This document shows positions 31,790 through 41,434 of a stretch of 64,000 nt of DNA, piece by piece. Numbering within the stretch: position 1 is the first letter of the stretch; every line of letters starts with the position of its first letter. The position numbers were made by a program, and so were the translations under genes. This DNA is from Brachypodium distachyon (Eukaryota; Streptophyta; Magnoliopsida; Poales; Poaceae). The stretch lies in contig NC_016131.3 of NCBI RefSeq assembly GCF_000005505.3, positions 14,281,501-14,345,500 on the forward strand, given 5' to 3'. The notes beneath the pieces were generated by a model. That model was not told the origin of the DNA. It made no database searches and saw only the letters and a list, made by a program, of their open reading frames with translations.

Positions 31790-32775
31790 TTGGAGTAAAT
31801 TTCAGAAAACTACAGGTTCTGGGGCTAGGGTTTCACGGAGGCACAAGTTTTGTGGTTTGCAACAGAAAACCACAATTCTGGGCCTAATTGTTTCAGAAAA
31901 CCCAAATGACCCGGTTTTGTCAGTTTGACAGCGAAACCGACAGAGGCGGCCCACATGTCAGTTGCCACGTCAGACGAACTCCTTTTTCCCCAGCCCCTCA
32001 TCCAAGTCTATATTTGCACCTAACAACAAATAACATTTTCCCCGAAAAAAACAACAACAAATAACATTAAAAAAACAGAAAATTAAAATTAACACGGTGC
32101 CTCGGTGCCTCCATACCCGCGGCCGCGCCTCAACTGCCGTCGCCGCTCCCCGCGGGCCACCATTCTGCTGCGCGCCGCCGCCGCTCTGCTGCCCTGTCCC
32201 CATTCCCAGCCCCGCCTCGGGCCGTCGAGTGGCGGACGAGTGCGGTAAGCGGCGGTGCGGGAGGGGCGGCGAGCGGTAGTGTGCGGCGCCGCGGGAGGGG
32301 AGGGGAGGGAGGAAAGGCGACGCCGGCGGGACTGGGAGGAGCAAGGAGAGGTGGCGCCGGCAGGATCTCTATGCAAGGAGGGGTGAGCTCAAGTCAGGTG
32401 ATGCTGAGGGAGATGGCTTCAGGGTCCGGGGTGAGCTGGACAGGGAGATCAGGTGGCGGCGGTGGTCGGCCGGAGTCGGTGAAGATGAAGGTGGCTCCCG
32501 GAGTCGGTGAAGACGAGGATGGACAGGGGTGGTAGAAGGGGATAGGGAGAGGATCGTGAATACAGAGGAAGAGGAGGGCTATGTGGATAAATGATATAGA
32601 CACAAACTGCCACCTAGGACCTTATATGTGGGCCCGTCTTGTTAGTTTTTCTGTCAAAGTGGCTAATCCGGGTCATTTGGGTTTAACAATTAGGCTCAAA
32701 ACCGGTGGTTTTCTGTGGCAAACCCAAAACTTGTGGCCCCGTGAAACCCTACCCTCAAAACCTGTGGTTTTCTAG
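31790..32775. mobile_element. Mutator-like element with long TIRs and GC-rich interior (Pack-MULE candidate)
   Basis: The left arm (about 31796-31980) reads AGAAAACTACAGGTTCTGGG, then GGGTTTCACGG, CACAAGTTTTGTGGTTTGC, CCTAATTGTTT, CAAATGACCCGG and CCCACATGTCAG. The right arm (about 32600-32775) carries the same blocks in reverse complement, giving TIRs of roughly 180 bp. Possible target repeats are TAGTTTGGAG (left) and TAGTTTGAG (right). The middle, 32090-32560, is strongly GC-rich with frames open on both strands, unlike the AT-rich surroundings. That fits a captured gene fragment, though I cannot name the source. No transposase is present. Confidence 0.65.
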
Positions 32776-33064
32776 TTTGAGTAGAATCAACTGGCAGCAT
32801 AACCTTGAATTGAACCTAAGTCAGGAATTAAAATGTAATTTGCACATAGGCTTACGAGCAAGCTGAATCTCGATCGATCACGAATCTGGCATGTCTCACT
32901 ACCCAACCAACAAGCACGCACGAGAGATTAGATTTTTTTTTTGGTCAGAGATGACGTATATAATTTACCAAAAGTATGTTGCCCAAGTTCTTCTATTACG
33001 CCATGCAGCAACTGAGGCGGAACAGCAGTAGCAGTACTCCAGCCTCACTGTCTCCTGCTGGCAG

Positions 33065-33830
33065 GGTTCCCACACGGACGACACCCAGGTGTCCGGCCCT
33101 GCGCCCCACCCACGCCCTGGGCCATGGCCGAGAACACGGCACTGACGTCAATGCGACGCACGTCCTAGCCTTTCAGGCCGCTGAGGCGGCGGATCTTGGC
33201 TCCCTCACAGGGGCGGACGGCCCGGGATCATCTTCCTCAGTGTATATGAAAACGTGTGATTTTACATGACCGGCCAAAAAGCGCCTAAAACATGTATCGA
33301 TGTCACGATATCAGAAAATTAGGGTTCCCACACGGCTGACTCCCAGGTGTCCCACCCACGCCCTGGGCCATGGCCGCGAAAACGGTGTTGACATAGATGC
33401 GGCGCACGTTCCAGCCTTTCAGGCCACTGAGGCGGCGGATCTTGGCTCCCTCGCTGGGGCGGACGGCTGGGCTCGTCCTCCTCGTTGTATAGTAAACGAA
33501 AACGGACGGAACGATGATTTTTCATGGCCGGACAAAAAACGCCGAAAACGTGTACCGATGTCACGATATAGGAAAATTAAGGTCCACACACGGCCGACTC
33601 CCAGGTGTCCCACCCATGGCCAGGAACATGGCGCTGACGTCTATCCGGCAAACATCCCAACCTTTCAGACCGCTAAGGCGGTGGATCTTGGCTCCACACC
33701 GGGCTCTTCCTCCTCGTTGTATAGTCCACGAAAATACACAAAATGGATATATTTTTTTACCCGCAAAAAAGTCCCGAAAACGTGTACCGCGGGCCACGAT
33801 ATCGAAAAATCGGCCAAAAACTTTGACCTG
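33065..33830. repeat. Three tandem 258-bp repeats
   Basis: Units start at 33065, 33323 and 33581, each with GGTTCCCACACGG-like heads, CCCACCCACGCCCTGGGCCA, TTTCAGGCCGCTGAGGCGG and GGATCTTGGCTCC. Each ends with a CATG-CCGG-AAAA-CGTGTACCGATGTCACGATAT segment. The third unit is shortened. The final segment reappears inverted in the array at 36840-37515. Confidence 0.85.
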
Positions 33831-33849
33831 CCACAAACCGTATACATGT

Positions 33850-33930
33850 CCTTATTTTGTGTGGTTCACACAGTGTCATTAATTGTGTGGTTCAACACTT
33901 AGCCATAAATTGTGTGTGGACAACATAATA
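33850..33930. repeat. TGTGGTTCACAC repeat, left flank of the DUF295 pseudogene
   Basis: CCTTATTTTGTGTGGTTCAC, then AATTGTGTGGTTCAACACTT and AGCCATAAATTGTGTG. The same words appear in direct orientation at 31180 and 34858 and in reverse complement at 36665-36825. Confidence 0.75.
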
Positions 33931-34039
33931 ACTCGCAAACTACAAGGCAAATCATAGCAAATACACTCTCCAAAGAGCATGGCCTGCTTACATCCAGCTC
34001 TCGGCCACATGCGAAATATGGCCGAAACAAATCTTATCA

Positions 34040-34340
34040 TTGTGACGGAGCACCAGCAGCTTTCGGTACAGGAGAAAGCTTATTTGTCGTGTGTCTGGAA
34101 CACACAACAAAGGATGTTTTGCTCTCGGCAAAAGCTTTACCGTGGGCCTTTTGTCATGGCCTATGGCAAAGAGGCATTGACGTAGTGTTTAACGAGATAG
34201 TCCGTCTTTGCCGTGGGCTTTTTTTAGGGTGCATGGCAAAGCCTTTGCAATGGAGTTTTTACGTATGGCTCTCGGCAAAGAAAAGGAGAAGACAACGCGC
34301 ACGAAAAGAGACGGTGGCAGACGGTTTTGCCAGAGGCCAG
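34040..34340. mobile_element. CACTA-like subterminal repeat cluster
   Basis: GGTACAGGAGAAAGCTTATT is followed by repeated TTTGCCGTGGGC, GGCAAAG and TCGTGTGTCTGGAACACACA motifs. This resembles the clusters at 714 and 4176 but is diverged. No complete element end is visible. Confidence 0.45.
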
Positions 34341-34454
34341 CCTTCGGCAAAGAACTTCTGAATTTCTAAAAACTGAAAAATCAACACGATGTTAGCTAGG
34401 AGAGGCGAGATGCCGCAGCACAGGCGAGACAGTCCTTAGTGATGTGCGCAATTT

Positions 34455-34605
34455 GGTCTCCATCAACGAGATACTCACGACGCTACTAGCGGACATCCGC
34501 TGCTGCGCCGTCCGCAAATCCTGGCACCATGACACCTCCACCAATGAGTTCCTCCTCGGGCACCGCCTCCAGCACTCGCTCCCAGTCATCAAGCTCGCCA
34601 GCTGA
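34455..34605 (+). pseudogene. F-box gene fragment
   Basis: The plus-strand frame reads SINEILTTLLADIRCCAVRK, then SWHHDTSTNEFLLGHRLQHS, then LPVIKLAS and a stop. This matches the second half of an F-box and the following helix of a common grass F-box family (pattern EIL..L...I.RC.AV.KSW...TS...FL..H). It has no start or downstream domain. Confidence 0.5.
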
Positions 34606-35282
34606 GAGGACGAGATCTATGACCGTCATATGGTCGCATTATTCGGCGCCGGCCCGTGCTCTCGCTCCCGGACCTGGTATCTGAAAATTGGCAAGGTCCC
34701 AAAAAACATGGGCTATAACTACGAAAACAGCCAAAACAAAAAAAAAATCCTGCTGGATCGGCAAATCAGGCAAAAAATGCAAAGAAATGTAGTCTACCGT
34801 CCACGAAGAATGCAGAGAACACTTTTTTTTTACACGGCAAACACAATATACGGATTCTTATTTTGTGTGGTTCACACTTGGCCATAAATTGTGTGTACAT
34901 AACATAATAACTGAGCAAATTTGAACAAGTTCAAGACAAAGCAGATCATAGCACATGCACTCTACATGCCCAATTGTCAACCATGGCGGAAATATAAATC
35001 TTATCGTTCTTTCTTTTTTTGAGGCATCTCGAGCCGGCAGCTTTGTCCTCTTCCAATTTTTTTCCAGACGTGCAGCATTCGTTTTAGGGCGTCAACCAGA
35101 GATGAGGTAGTGGGCTCATCAACCGTTTGGGCCGTTGTCCAGCTATCTAGGATGATGGGCCTACAAGGCCGTTTTAACGCCCATGAATTTTCAAGCCGCG
35201 CGCGGAGGAATTGAAGTTGGCGCGCAGAGCGGAAGAGATATATCATCCCCTGTTTCCTTCTTCTTTAGCTCCGGCGAACTGC

Positions 35283-35290
35283 TATATAAG
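35283..35290 (+). promoter_or_regulatory. TATA box of DUF295 gene A
   Basis: TATATAAG lies 117 bp upstream of the ATG at 35400, inside the leader block GGCGAACTGCTATATAAGCT. The same position in DUF295 gene B is also TATATAAG. The two exonuclease copies have CTATAACTT there instead. Confidence 0.75.
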
Positions 35291-35399
35291 CTGCGCCGTT
35301 ATAGCTCAACACCCCACACCATTGAAATCCTAGCGAAAATCCACTTTCCCATTCAAGAGCGCCGCGCCGCCACCCCTGGCAAGCTCATTCCGTCATTCC

Positions 35400-36468
35400 A
35401 TGGCTGCCAACCTTCTCCACCGCCCCCAATCAGCCGCCGCCCATCCTCGGCAACCACGCCTCCGGCTGGTAAGAATTAACCATGATATGTCATACACATA
35501 CGTTAATTTGGTCACTTTTCACATGCATGGAGAGTTTATCCCGTAAGTGTGTCTAACATATGTTATAAAGGAGGGACTGGACAGCACTGGATAAGTGCTA
35601 GTACGTGCGAGCTCCAGCGGCGCCCCGGGCGGCATTATGGTCCTGATCAACGACTGCACTGCTGCAATTCGTCTCCTGAACCCGATCACGGGCCAGACAG
35701 CGGATCTCCCTTCCGTGGCGCCCCTGATGAGCCGGGCCAGGACGGGGCGTCTCGACAGGGGATTCCATGAGCGTTGTAAAGTTACCGGGCCCGGATTTAT
35801 CGGAGACCACACTGTGGTGCTACACTTCGGGCGTGACGACCGCCTCGTGGCCTCCTGGCTCGACGGCGCGCGGCCACTGGGAGATGGTCAGCAGAGGGAC
35901 CGTGCTGAGCTCGGCCTTCTCCATCAATGGCAAGGTGTACTTCGCCGACACGGACGGGCTCATGTTCGTGGACCTCGACAAGCCTGCCCTGCGGAGGCTG
36001 CTGCGGCGCCGGAGCCTGGCCGACACGGAGACTGTTGTGCACATGGCGGACGACGGCGCTGGCCGCCTGCTGGTGATCATCAACAGGCTCTACTTCAAAA
36101 AAGAAGCAACGGGTGATGATAGAGATTACACGGTGGAGTTCAACGTGTTCCGGCTGGATGCCGAAGCCAGGAAGCTCGTGCCGGTGAGGAACCTCGGCAA
36201 GCGTGCCCTGTTCCTTGGGAACTACTGTGGCGCGCTGGTCGTGTCGGCATCAGCGTCGGCTCCGGGCACCATCGTGCACAACGGTATCTACTTCCAGCAC
36301 GATGGGCACCCTACGTTCTTTGTGCGGCGTCTGTCGCGTAGGAACAATAATAGCCTGGCCATCAAAGCTCCCAAGGGTAGCTTCCTTGATGATCTCACCT
36401 CGTACGTCAAGTGGAACGGGCGCAAGACCATTGTGGCGCCGGCTGCCAGCATCTATGGTCGAGTCTAG
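35400..36468 (+). pseudogene. DUF295 protein gene A, frameshifted and lacking the F-box
   Basis: Exon 1 (35400-35468) begins MAANLLHRPQSAAAHP but lacks 11 bases found in gene B (GTTCCGCCGCC), so its end is out of frame. In the second exon about 280 bp covering the F-box-like region are missing: sequence resembling ACTGGATAAG joins almost directly to GCGAGCTCCAGCGGC. The DUF295 beta-propeller region then reads APGGIMVLINDCTAAIRLLN in one frame. Near 35865 a 4-base insertion (GGCGCGCGGCC for GGCGGCC) shifts it to the frame of GHWEMVSRGTVLSSAF. That frame runs to VAPAASIYGRV and a stop at 36466-36468. At least three independent lesions make it a pseudogene, although its promoter is the best preserved of the cluster. 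Confidence 0.85.
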
Positions 36469-36664
36469 AAGCTCTATTAATGCTTATGATTCCGATCCTA
36501 AGCTTTTAATTAAGTGCGACTTAGTTTGTTTAATTAATTTGATTTCCAGAGATTGTTGTATCAGTTTGTTTAAGACATTTTTGCTTAATTTGATTTCAGA
36601 GAGATTGTGATCATGTATCAGTTGGTTTAAGAACTTGTTCAAGTTTTCCCAGTTATTATGTTAT

Positions 36665-36830
36665 CCACACACAATTGATGGCCAAGTGTGAACCACACAA
36701 TTTATGGCTAAGCGTGAATCACAAAATTATAATGGCAAAGTGTGAACCACACAATTTATGCCTAAGTACTGTGAACCACACAATTATAATGGCAAAGTGT
36801 GAACCACACAGAATAAGGACTTGTATACCG
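36665..36830. repeat. GTGTGAACCACACA tandem array, right flank of the DUF295 pseudogene
   Basis: Four units of AAGTGTGAACCACACAATTTAT with CATTATAATTGTG-type spacers, in reverse complement to the copies at 33850-33930 and 34858. It ends CACACAGAATAAGGACTTGT, which is the inverse of the TCCTTATTTTGTGTGG boundary on the left side. Confidence 0.8.
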
Positions 36831-36839
36831 TGTACATGT

Positions 36840-37515
36840 TTTCGGCATATATATTTTTGGTCAATCATGAAAAATCACCTATTCTGCCCGTTTTCGTGCC
36901 TTATAGCCCACCTTCGGCCGATTTTCCGATATCGTGAACCCGGTAAAAGTTTTCGGCCTACTTTTGGCTAGTCATGAAAAGATCATCATTTTATATGTTT
37001 TCATGGGCTATAGCTCTCGTTTTTGGTCTTTCGGCTGATTTTCCAATATCTTTACCGTCATACATGTTTTCAGCTTTGTTTGGCCCGTCATGAAAAAGCA
37101 CCGCTCTTACCGTTTTCGTGGGCTATATAGCCCACATTTTTTGGATTTTGGGTCGTTTTTAGATAACATGACTCACGTACTGTTTTCAGGCCTCTTTTGG
37201 CCGGTCGACAAAAACTCATCGTTTGTGCGTTTTCGTGATTCACTTTTTTTGGTTTTCGTGATTTTCCGACACCGTGAACCAGGTACACATTTTCGGGCAC
37301 TTTTAGGCGGTTTGAGAAACGCCATCATGGATGTTTCCATGTGCTCACGCTATTTGAGCTTTTGGTCAATTGTTCGATATCGTGAACCGCGGTATACGTT
37401 GTCAGGCCATTTTTGCAGTTAAAAAAACACTGTTCTATGTATTTTCATGGGCGTTAGCTCAAATTTTTTGGGGCTTCAACTGATTTTGGGATATCGTGAC
37501 ATCGGTACACATTTT
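36840..37515. repeat. About six tandem repeats of roughly 110 bp
   Basis: Each unit carries a GATTTTCCGATATCGTGAACC-like phrase (about 36920, 37028, 37260, 37370 and 37480, with one more diverged unit near 37150). This is followed by GGTACACGTTTTCGGCC-like and TTTTTGGCC-GTCATGAAAA phrases. The consensus is the reverse complement of the tail of the 258-bp repeats at 33065-33830. Confidence 0.75.
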
Positions 37516-37519
37516 CAGG

Positions 37520-37677
37520 CAGTGGCGGACCCAAGATTCAACCAAACATCAGGCCAACATTATATTATACATTGTGATTAGTCTAAACCCCAGTGCAAAG
37601 CAGCTGCTTATACTAAAACATAAGGCAAAAAAATATTCCATGGCCCTTGTTGCATGAGGCCTGGCTCCGCCTCTTAG
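37520..37677. mobile_element. hAT-like MITE
   Basis: The left end CAGTGGCGGACCCAAG and right end CCTGGCTCCGCCTCTTAG are imperfect inverted repeats of the CAGTGGCGGA type usual for grass hAT MITEs. The interior, about 160 bp, is AT-rich and non-coding. An 8-bp target duplication was not clear. Confidence 0.55.
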
Positions 37678-37679
37678 CC

Positions 37680-38165
37680 GGCCATAAAAATTTGTGCTGG
37701 TGAGAAAAAAGAAAGAGGCATGGGTTTTGGGGCAAATTACCACCCGACATGTGGGCCCAAACGGCCACGTCACTCAGTCATAGCACGAGACGCACTCTTA
37801 CGACCTGTGCTGAACAACTTACGAAATAATTATGATCTAAACGACGCATTTTCAAATAACAAGGACTAACTTGTCACCTTAAAAAAAATTAGAACATCCA
37901 GTGTATTTGACTCTATTTCTTTTTTGCTTGGTCAAAGACACTTGTCATGCTTCTCCTTTTTCTTTTCAAGCAAAAATCTTCTCACGTTATTACAAGCCGG
38001 GCTTACCCGTGTAACAACTATCTTATCTAGTCCGTATACTAAACTGACTCGGACACGATCAGGAACAAATTAAAACTAACTCAAACACAACGTACGTACT
38101 ACTACTAGCACACGTACCCGATCGACTCATATAGTTGATCACGTACACATATGCCAACTCGGATA
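37680..38165. repeat. Intergenic; right arm of inverted repeat with 31005-31125
   Basis: From about 37970 the sequence CTCACGTTATTACAAGCC, then GGGCTTACCCGTGTAACAAC and TAGTTGATCACGTACACATA, is the reverse complement of 31005-31125. The part before 37970 holds no recognised feature. Confidence 0.6.
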
Positions 38166-38299
38166 CAAGATTATTCCGACACCATGTTCCTTTCTTATTT
38201 GGAATAGCGCGCACTCGCTTTCCGATCGAGCCAACGGTCTATCGACTCCATCCTGGCTAGCGCCTTAAACTGTGCTAGCTCTCTCCGTGACAAGCTGAC

Positions 38300-39059
38300 T
38301 ACATACTACAGGACTGGCTACAGGTTCAGGACACGGCACTACACGCACACAACGACGACGTGGCCGACTACACACATCCCTGCCCACGACGGTGTCGATC
38401 TCACCGTGAGGTACACCTCAAAGGCAAGAATCGTGGACGAATGTATCGATAGATTCTACGAGTTGTTGGACGAGGCGCCGCACCGGATCGTCCGGCTAGA
38501 CGTCGAGTTCACCAGGGCAAAGCCAAAGGGCAAAGAGAAGAGTCTCCCGGAGCACCTGAAGCAGAAGGCCGCAGTCATCCAGCTATGCGTAGGAACGTAC
38601 TGTCTAGTGTATCAAGTATGCCATGCCGACATGGTATCACGACAGTTTCGTCATTTCCTCCTCGACGAAAGTATTGGGTTTGCCGGCGTGGGCATCACCC
38701 AGGACACGGAGAAGCTTGCCCGTCAATTGTCAGCTGCAGGTCGGGGAATCACATATTCACATTGATATCCAGAAAATTTACAAAGTGCCCAACAGCAAGA
38801 AGAAGAAGAATGATTCTTTCTGTGACATCGCATACCATGTGATAGACGGACCCATGGTACTCGCGCATGAAGGATGGCGTGGATTATTGGTTTCACAATA
38901 CTTGGGAGAAGAAGCCACTATCCCTTGATGCGTACGCGAGCTATGAAATTTACAGACGGTTGAAAAATGGACGAGAAGCCCAGGCCGATCCTGCTGGCAG
39001 GGGGGAGACAGAGTTTGATGAAGGATCGTCTGACCAATGTGGTTTCCTTGGTTGCCGTA
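38300..39059 (+). pseudogene. 3'-5' exonuclease gene, copy 3, no first exon and several indels
   Basis: It faces opposite to copies 1 and 2. Promoter-proximal sequence (CGCTTTCCGATCGAGCCAACGG at about 38216) is joined to the end of the intron and its acceptor (TACTACAG at about 38312), so exon 1 and most of the intron are deleted. The coding remnant keeps VRLDVEFTRAK (ExoI with its Glu) and GVGITQDTEKLA (ExoII). Extra bases then shift the frame at about 38728, again at about 38750, and at about 38848 (GACGGACCC for GACCC). At the ExoIII site WEKKPLS is joined directly to LDAYASYEIYRRL, so the segment containing the active-site Tyr is deleted. The ancestral stop position is 39057-39059. Confidence 0.85.
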
Positions 39060-39502
39060 AGAACAGAAAAAAATTAGGACGAGAACTGAGCCATGAAGAG
39101 TTTTTTTTTTGTTGTGTGTGTGTGTGTGTGAAATCCATAGTGAAGACATTCCATAATCCGAAAATGTCATACACACAGATCTGCATGCTATGCTGAAACT
39201 CATAGTCCTTGGCAATCGAGATTGAGAATGATGCAAACAATACAGTACCAGTAAACATAAAATAAAATCAACTTGAGTGATCAAACTCTAAATTCTTAAA
39301 CAAACTGATACATGATCAAAACCTCCCAAAATTCTTAAACAAACTGATAACATTAAGAAAATAAAGTGTTAAACATTAAAACGGCATGCTAAGTCTCAAA
39401 CAAACTGAGATACAAAATAATCAATCTCTTTGGAAATAAAATCAATAAGCAAACTAAGTCGATATTCTTAAAACCTGAGAATTGTAAGCATGGAACTACT
39501 AG
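39060..39502. other. Convergent intergenic region
   Basis: 443 bp between the 3' ends of exonuclease copy 3 (plus) and DUF295 gene B (minus). It contains a T run and (GT)n tract at 39100-39130 and A-rich sequence with a repeated AAACAAACTGA word. No coding feature is seen. Confidence 0.5.
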
Positions 39503-40878
39503 CTAGACTCGACCATAGATGCTGGCTGCCGGCGCCACCATGGTCTTGCGCCCGCTCCACTTGACATAGGAGGTGATATCATCGAGGAAGCTACCCTTGG
39601 GAGCTTCGATGACCTGGCTATTATTGTTCCTGGGCGACAGACGCCGCACAAAGAACCTAGGGTGACCATTGTGCTGGAAGTAGATACTGTTGTGCACGAT
39701 GGTACCCGGAGCCGACGCCGACGCCGGCACGACCAGCGCGCCGCAGTAGTTCCCGACGAACAATGCACGCTTGCCGATGTTCCTCACCGGCACGAGCTCC
39801 CTGGCTTCGGGATCCAGCCGGAACACCTCGAACTCCACCGTGTAATATCTATCATCCTCCCGGCGTGCTTCTTTTTTGAAGTAGAGCCTGTTGATGATGA
39901 CCAGCAGGCGGCCGGCACCGTCGTCCGCCATGTGCACGACGGTCTCCGTGTCTATCTCCGGCCACGCCGCGGCGCGCCGCAGCCTCCGCATCGAAGGCTT
40001 GTCGAGGTCCACGAACATGAGCCCGTCCGTGTCGGCGAAGTACACCGTGCCATTCAAGGAGAAGGCCGAGCACAGCACGGTGCCTCTGCTGACCATCTCC
40101 CAGTGGCCGCCGTAGAGCCGGGCGGCCACGAGGCGGTCGTCACGCCCCAAGTGGAGCACCACAGTGTGGTCTCCGACAAACCCGGCCCCGGTAACTTTGC
40201 AGAGCTCATGGAATCCCCTGTCCAGACGCCCCGTCCTGGTCCGGCTCATCACGGGCTCCACGGAAGGGAGATCCGCGGTCTGGCCCGTGATCGGGTTCAG
40301 GAGACGAATGGCGGCCGTGCAGTCGTTGATTAGGACCATGATGCCGCCGGGGGCGCCGCTGGAGCTCGCGGCGATGGCGTGGCCGGAGATGGAAGGGAGT
40401 TGGACGACGTACTTGGCGCCGTTGGAGATGTTGACCATGCGGCGCCGGGCTTCATTGTCGTCTCCGGCGCGGTCGTCGGCCGGGAGCACGATCCATTTCC
40501 GTGGGTGGAAGCGCGGGTCAAGGATGGAGGAGAGCTTGGGATCCTCCGTGTTCTTCCGCCATGGATTGCAGGTCGCCCGGATGTGGACGTAGTCTGCTAC
40601 GTCGTTGGAGAGCGCGTGCTCCGCGATCCGCTGCACGTAGGACTTGTCCAATTCTGCCCATTTCCTCCTATTACATATGTTAGACACACACGGGATTAGC
40701 TTAGCTAGTTTGTCTTCATGCATGCATTCCAGTATGAAATTGAAGAGATCAAATTAACATAGGAGTATATCACATAGGAGTATGAGGTTAATTCTTACCA
40801 GCCGGAGGCGGGGTTGCCGGGGATGGGCGGCGGAACGGCGGCGGCGGACTGGGGGCGGCGGAGAAGGTTGGCTGCCAT
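39503..40878 (-). CDS. F-box-like / DUF295 (KIB1-4 beta-propeller) protein, gene B
   Basis: Exon 1 is 40799-40878 and exon 2 is 39503-40667; the product is 414 aa with no lesion seen. Exon 1 encodes MAANLLRRPQSAAAVPPP, then IPGNPASG, an Arg/Ala/Pro-rich segment without acidic residues, consistent with a mitochondrial or plastid presequence. After the junction (TG|G AGG) comes a weak F-box-like helix region, WAELDKSYVQRIAEHALSND, then DYVHIRATCNPWRKN. The DUF295 domain covers roughly residues 100-400: LDPRFHPRKWIVLP, NDCTAAIRLLNPITGQTADL, GTVYFADTDGLMFVDLD and GNYCGALVVPA. DUF295 proteins are a large, poorly characterised plant family; some are F-box proteins and some are reported as organellar. 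Its biochemical role is unknown. This is the only fully intact member of the local cluster. Confidence 0.88.
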
Positions 40879-40988
40879 GGATGGAGCTTGCGAGGGGTGG
40901 TGGCGGCGCTCTTGAATGGGGCAGAGGATTTGTGCTAGGGCTAGAATGGTTGTTGCTCGGTGTGGGGTGTTGAGCTATAGCGGTGCTG

Positions 40989-40996
40989 CTTATATA
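40989..40996 (-). promoter_or_regulatory. TATA box of DUF295 gene B
   Basis: TATATAAG on the minus strand, 111 bp upstream of the ATG at 40878, in the block GGCCAACTCCTATATAAGCA shared with the other cluster members. Confidence 0.8.
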
Positions 40997-41400
40997 GGAG
41001 TTGGCCGGAGCTAAAGAAGAAGGAAACACGGGCTGATATATCTCTTCGCGCTAAGCTAGGTAGGGTTTAATGGCCGGAGGTAAAATGGAAGGAAGGAAAT
41101 GCAGGGCCGCGTCAGCCAGCGGATGGAGTCGACCGTTGGATCTTTGTGGTTATCCGGCTATCTCCATTCTGCGCGCCAAGTTCAATTCCTCCGCGCGCGC
41201 CTTGAAAAATTCTTGGGCCGTTAATCCTGCCTTGCAGGCCCATCATCCTAGATAGCTGGATAATGGCCGGAACGTGAAATGAGCCTGCTACGTACCTTTT
41301 TTTTAGGGGAGCCTCAGCCCGCTACGTACCTCATCTGAGTCATCTCTCGTTAACGCCCTAAAACGAACGCTGTCACGTTTGAAAACAATTGGAACAGGAC
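40997..41400 (-). promoter_or_regulatory. Upstream region of DUF295 gene B, shared block
   Basis: On the minus strand it reads GACAGCGTTCGTTTTAGGGC, then the TTCAAGGCGCGCGCGGAGGA, GGCGCGCAGAATGG and AGAGATATATCAGCCCGTG blocks found upstream of gene A and of the orphan promoter at 31180-31690. Confidence 0.7.
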
Positions 41401-41434
41401 AAGGCTGCCGGCGCCAAAGCAGCCAAAGTATTGT

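Noticed and set aside
32089..32376. Overlapping GC-rich frames on both strands as genes
   Set aside because: They fall within a long-TIR element and are typical of GC-rich captured DNA; no domain is recognisable.
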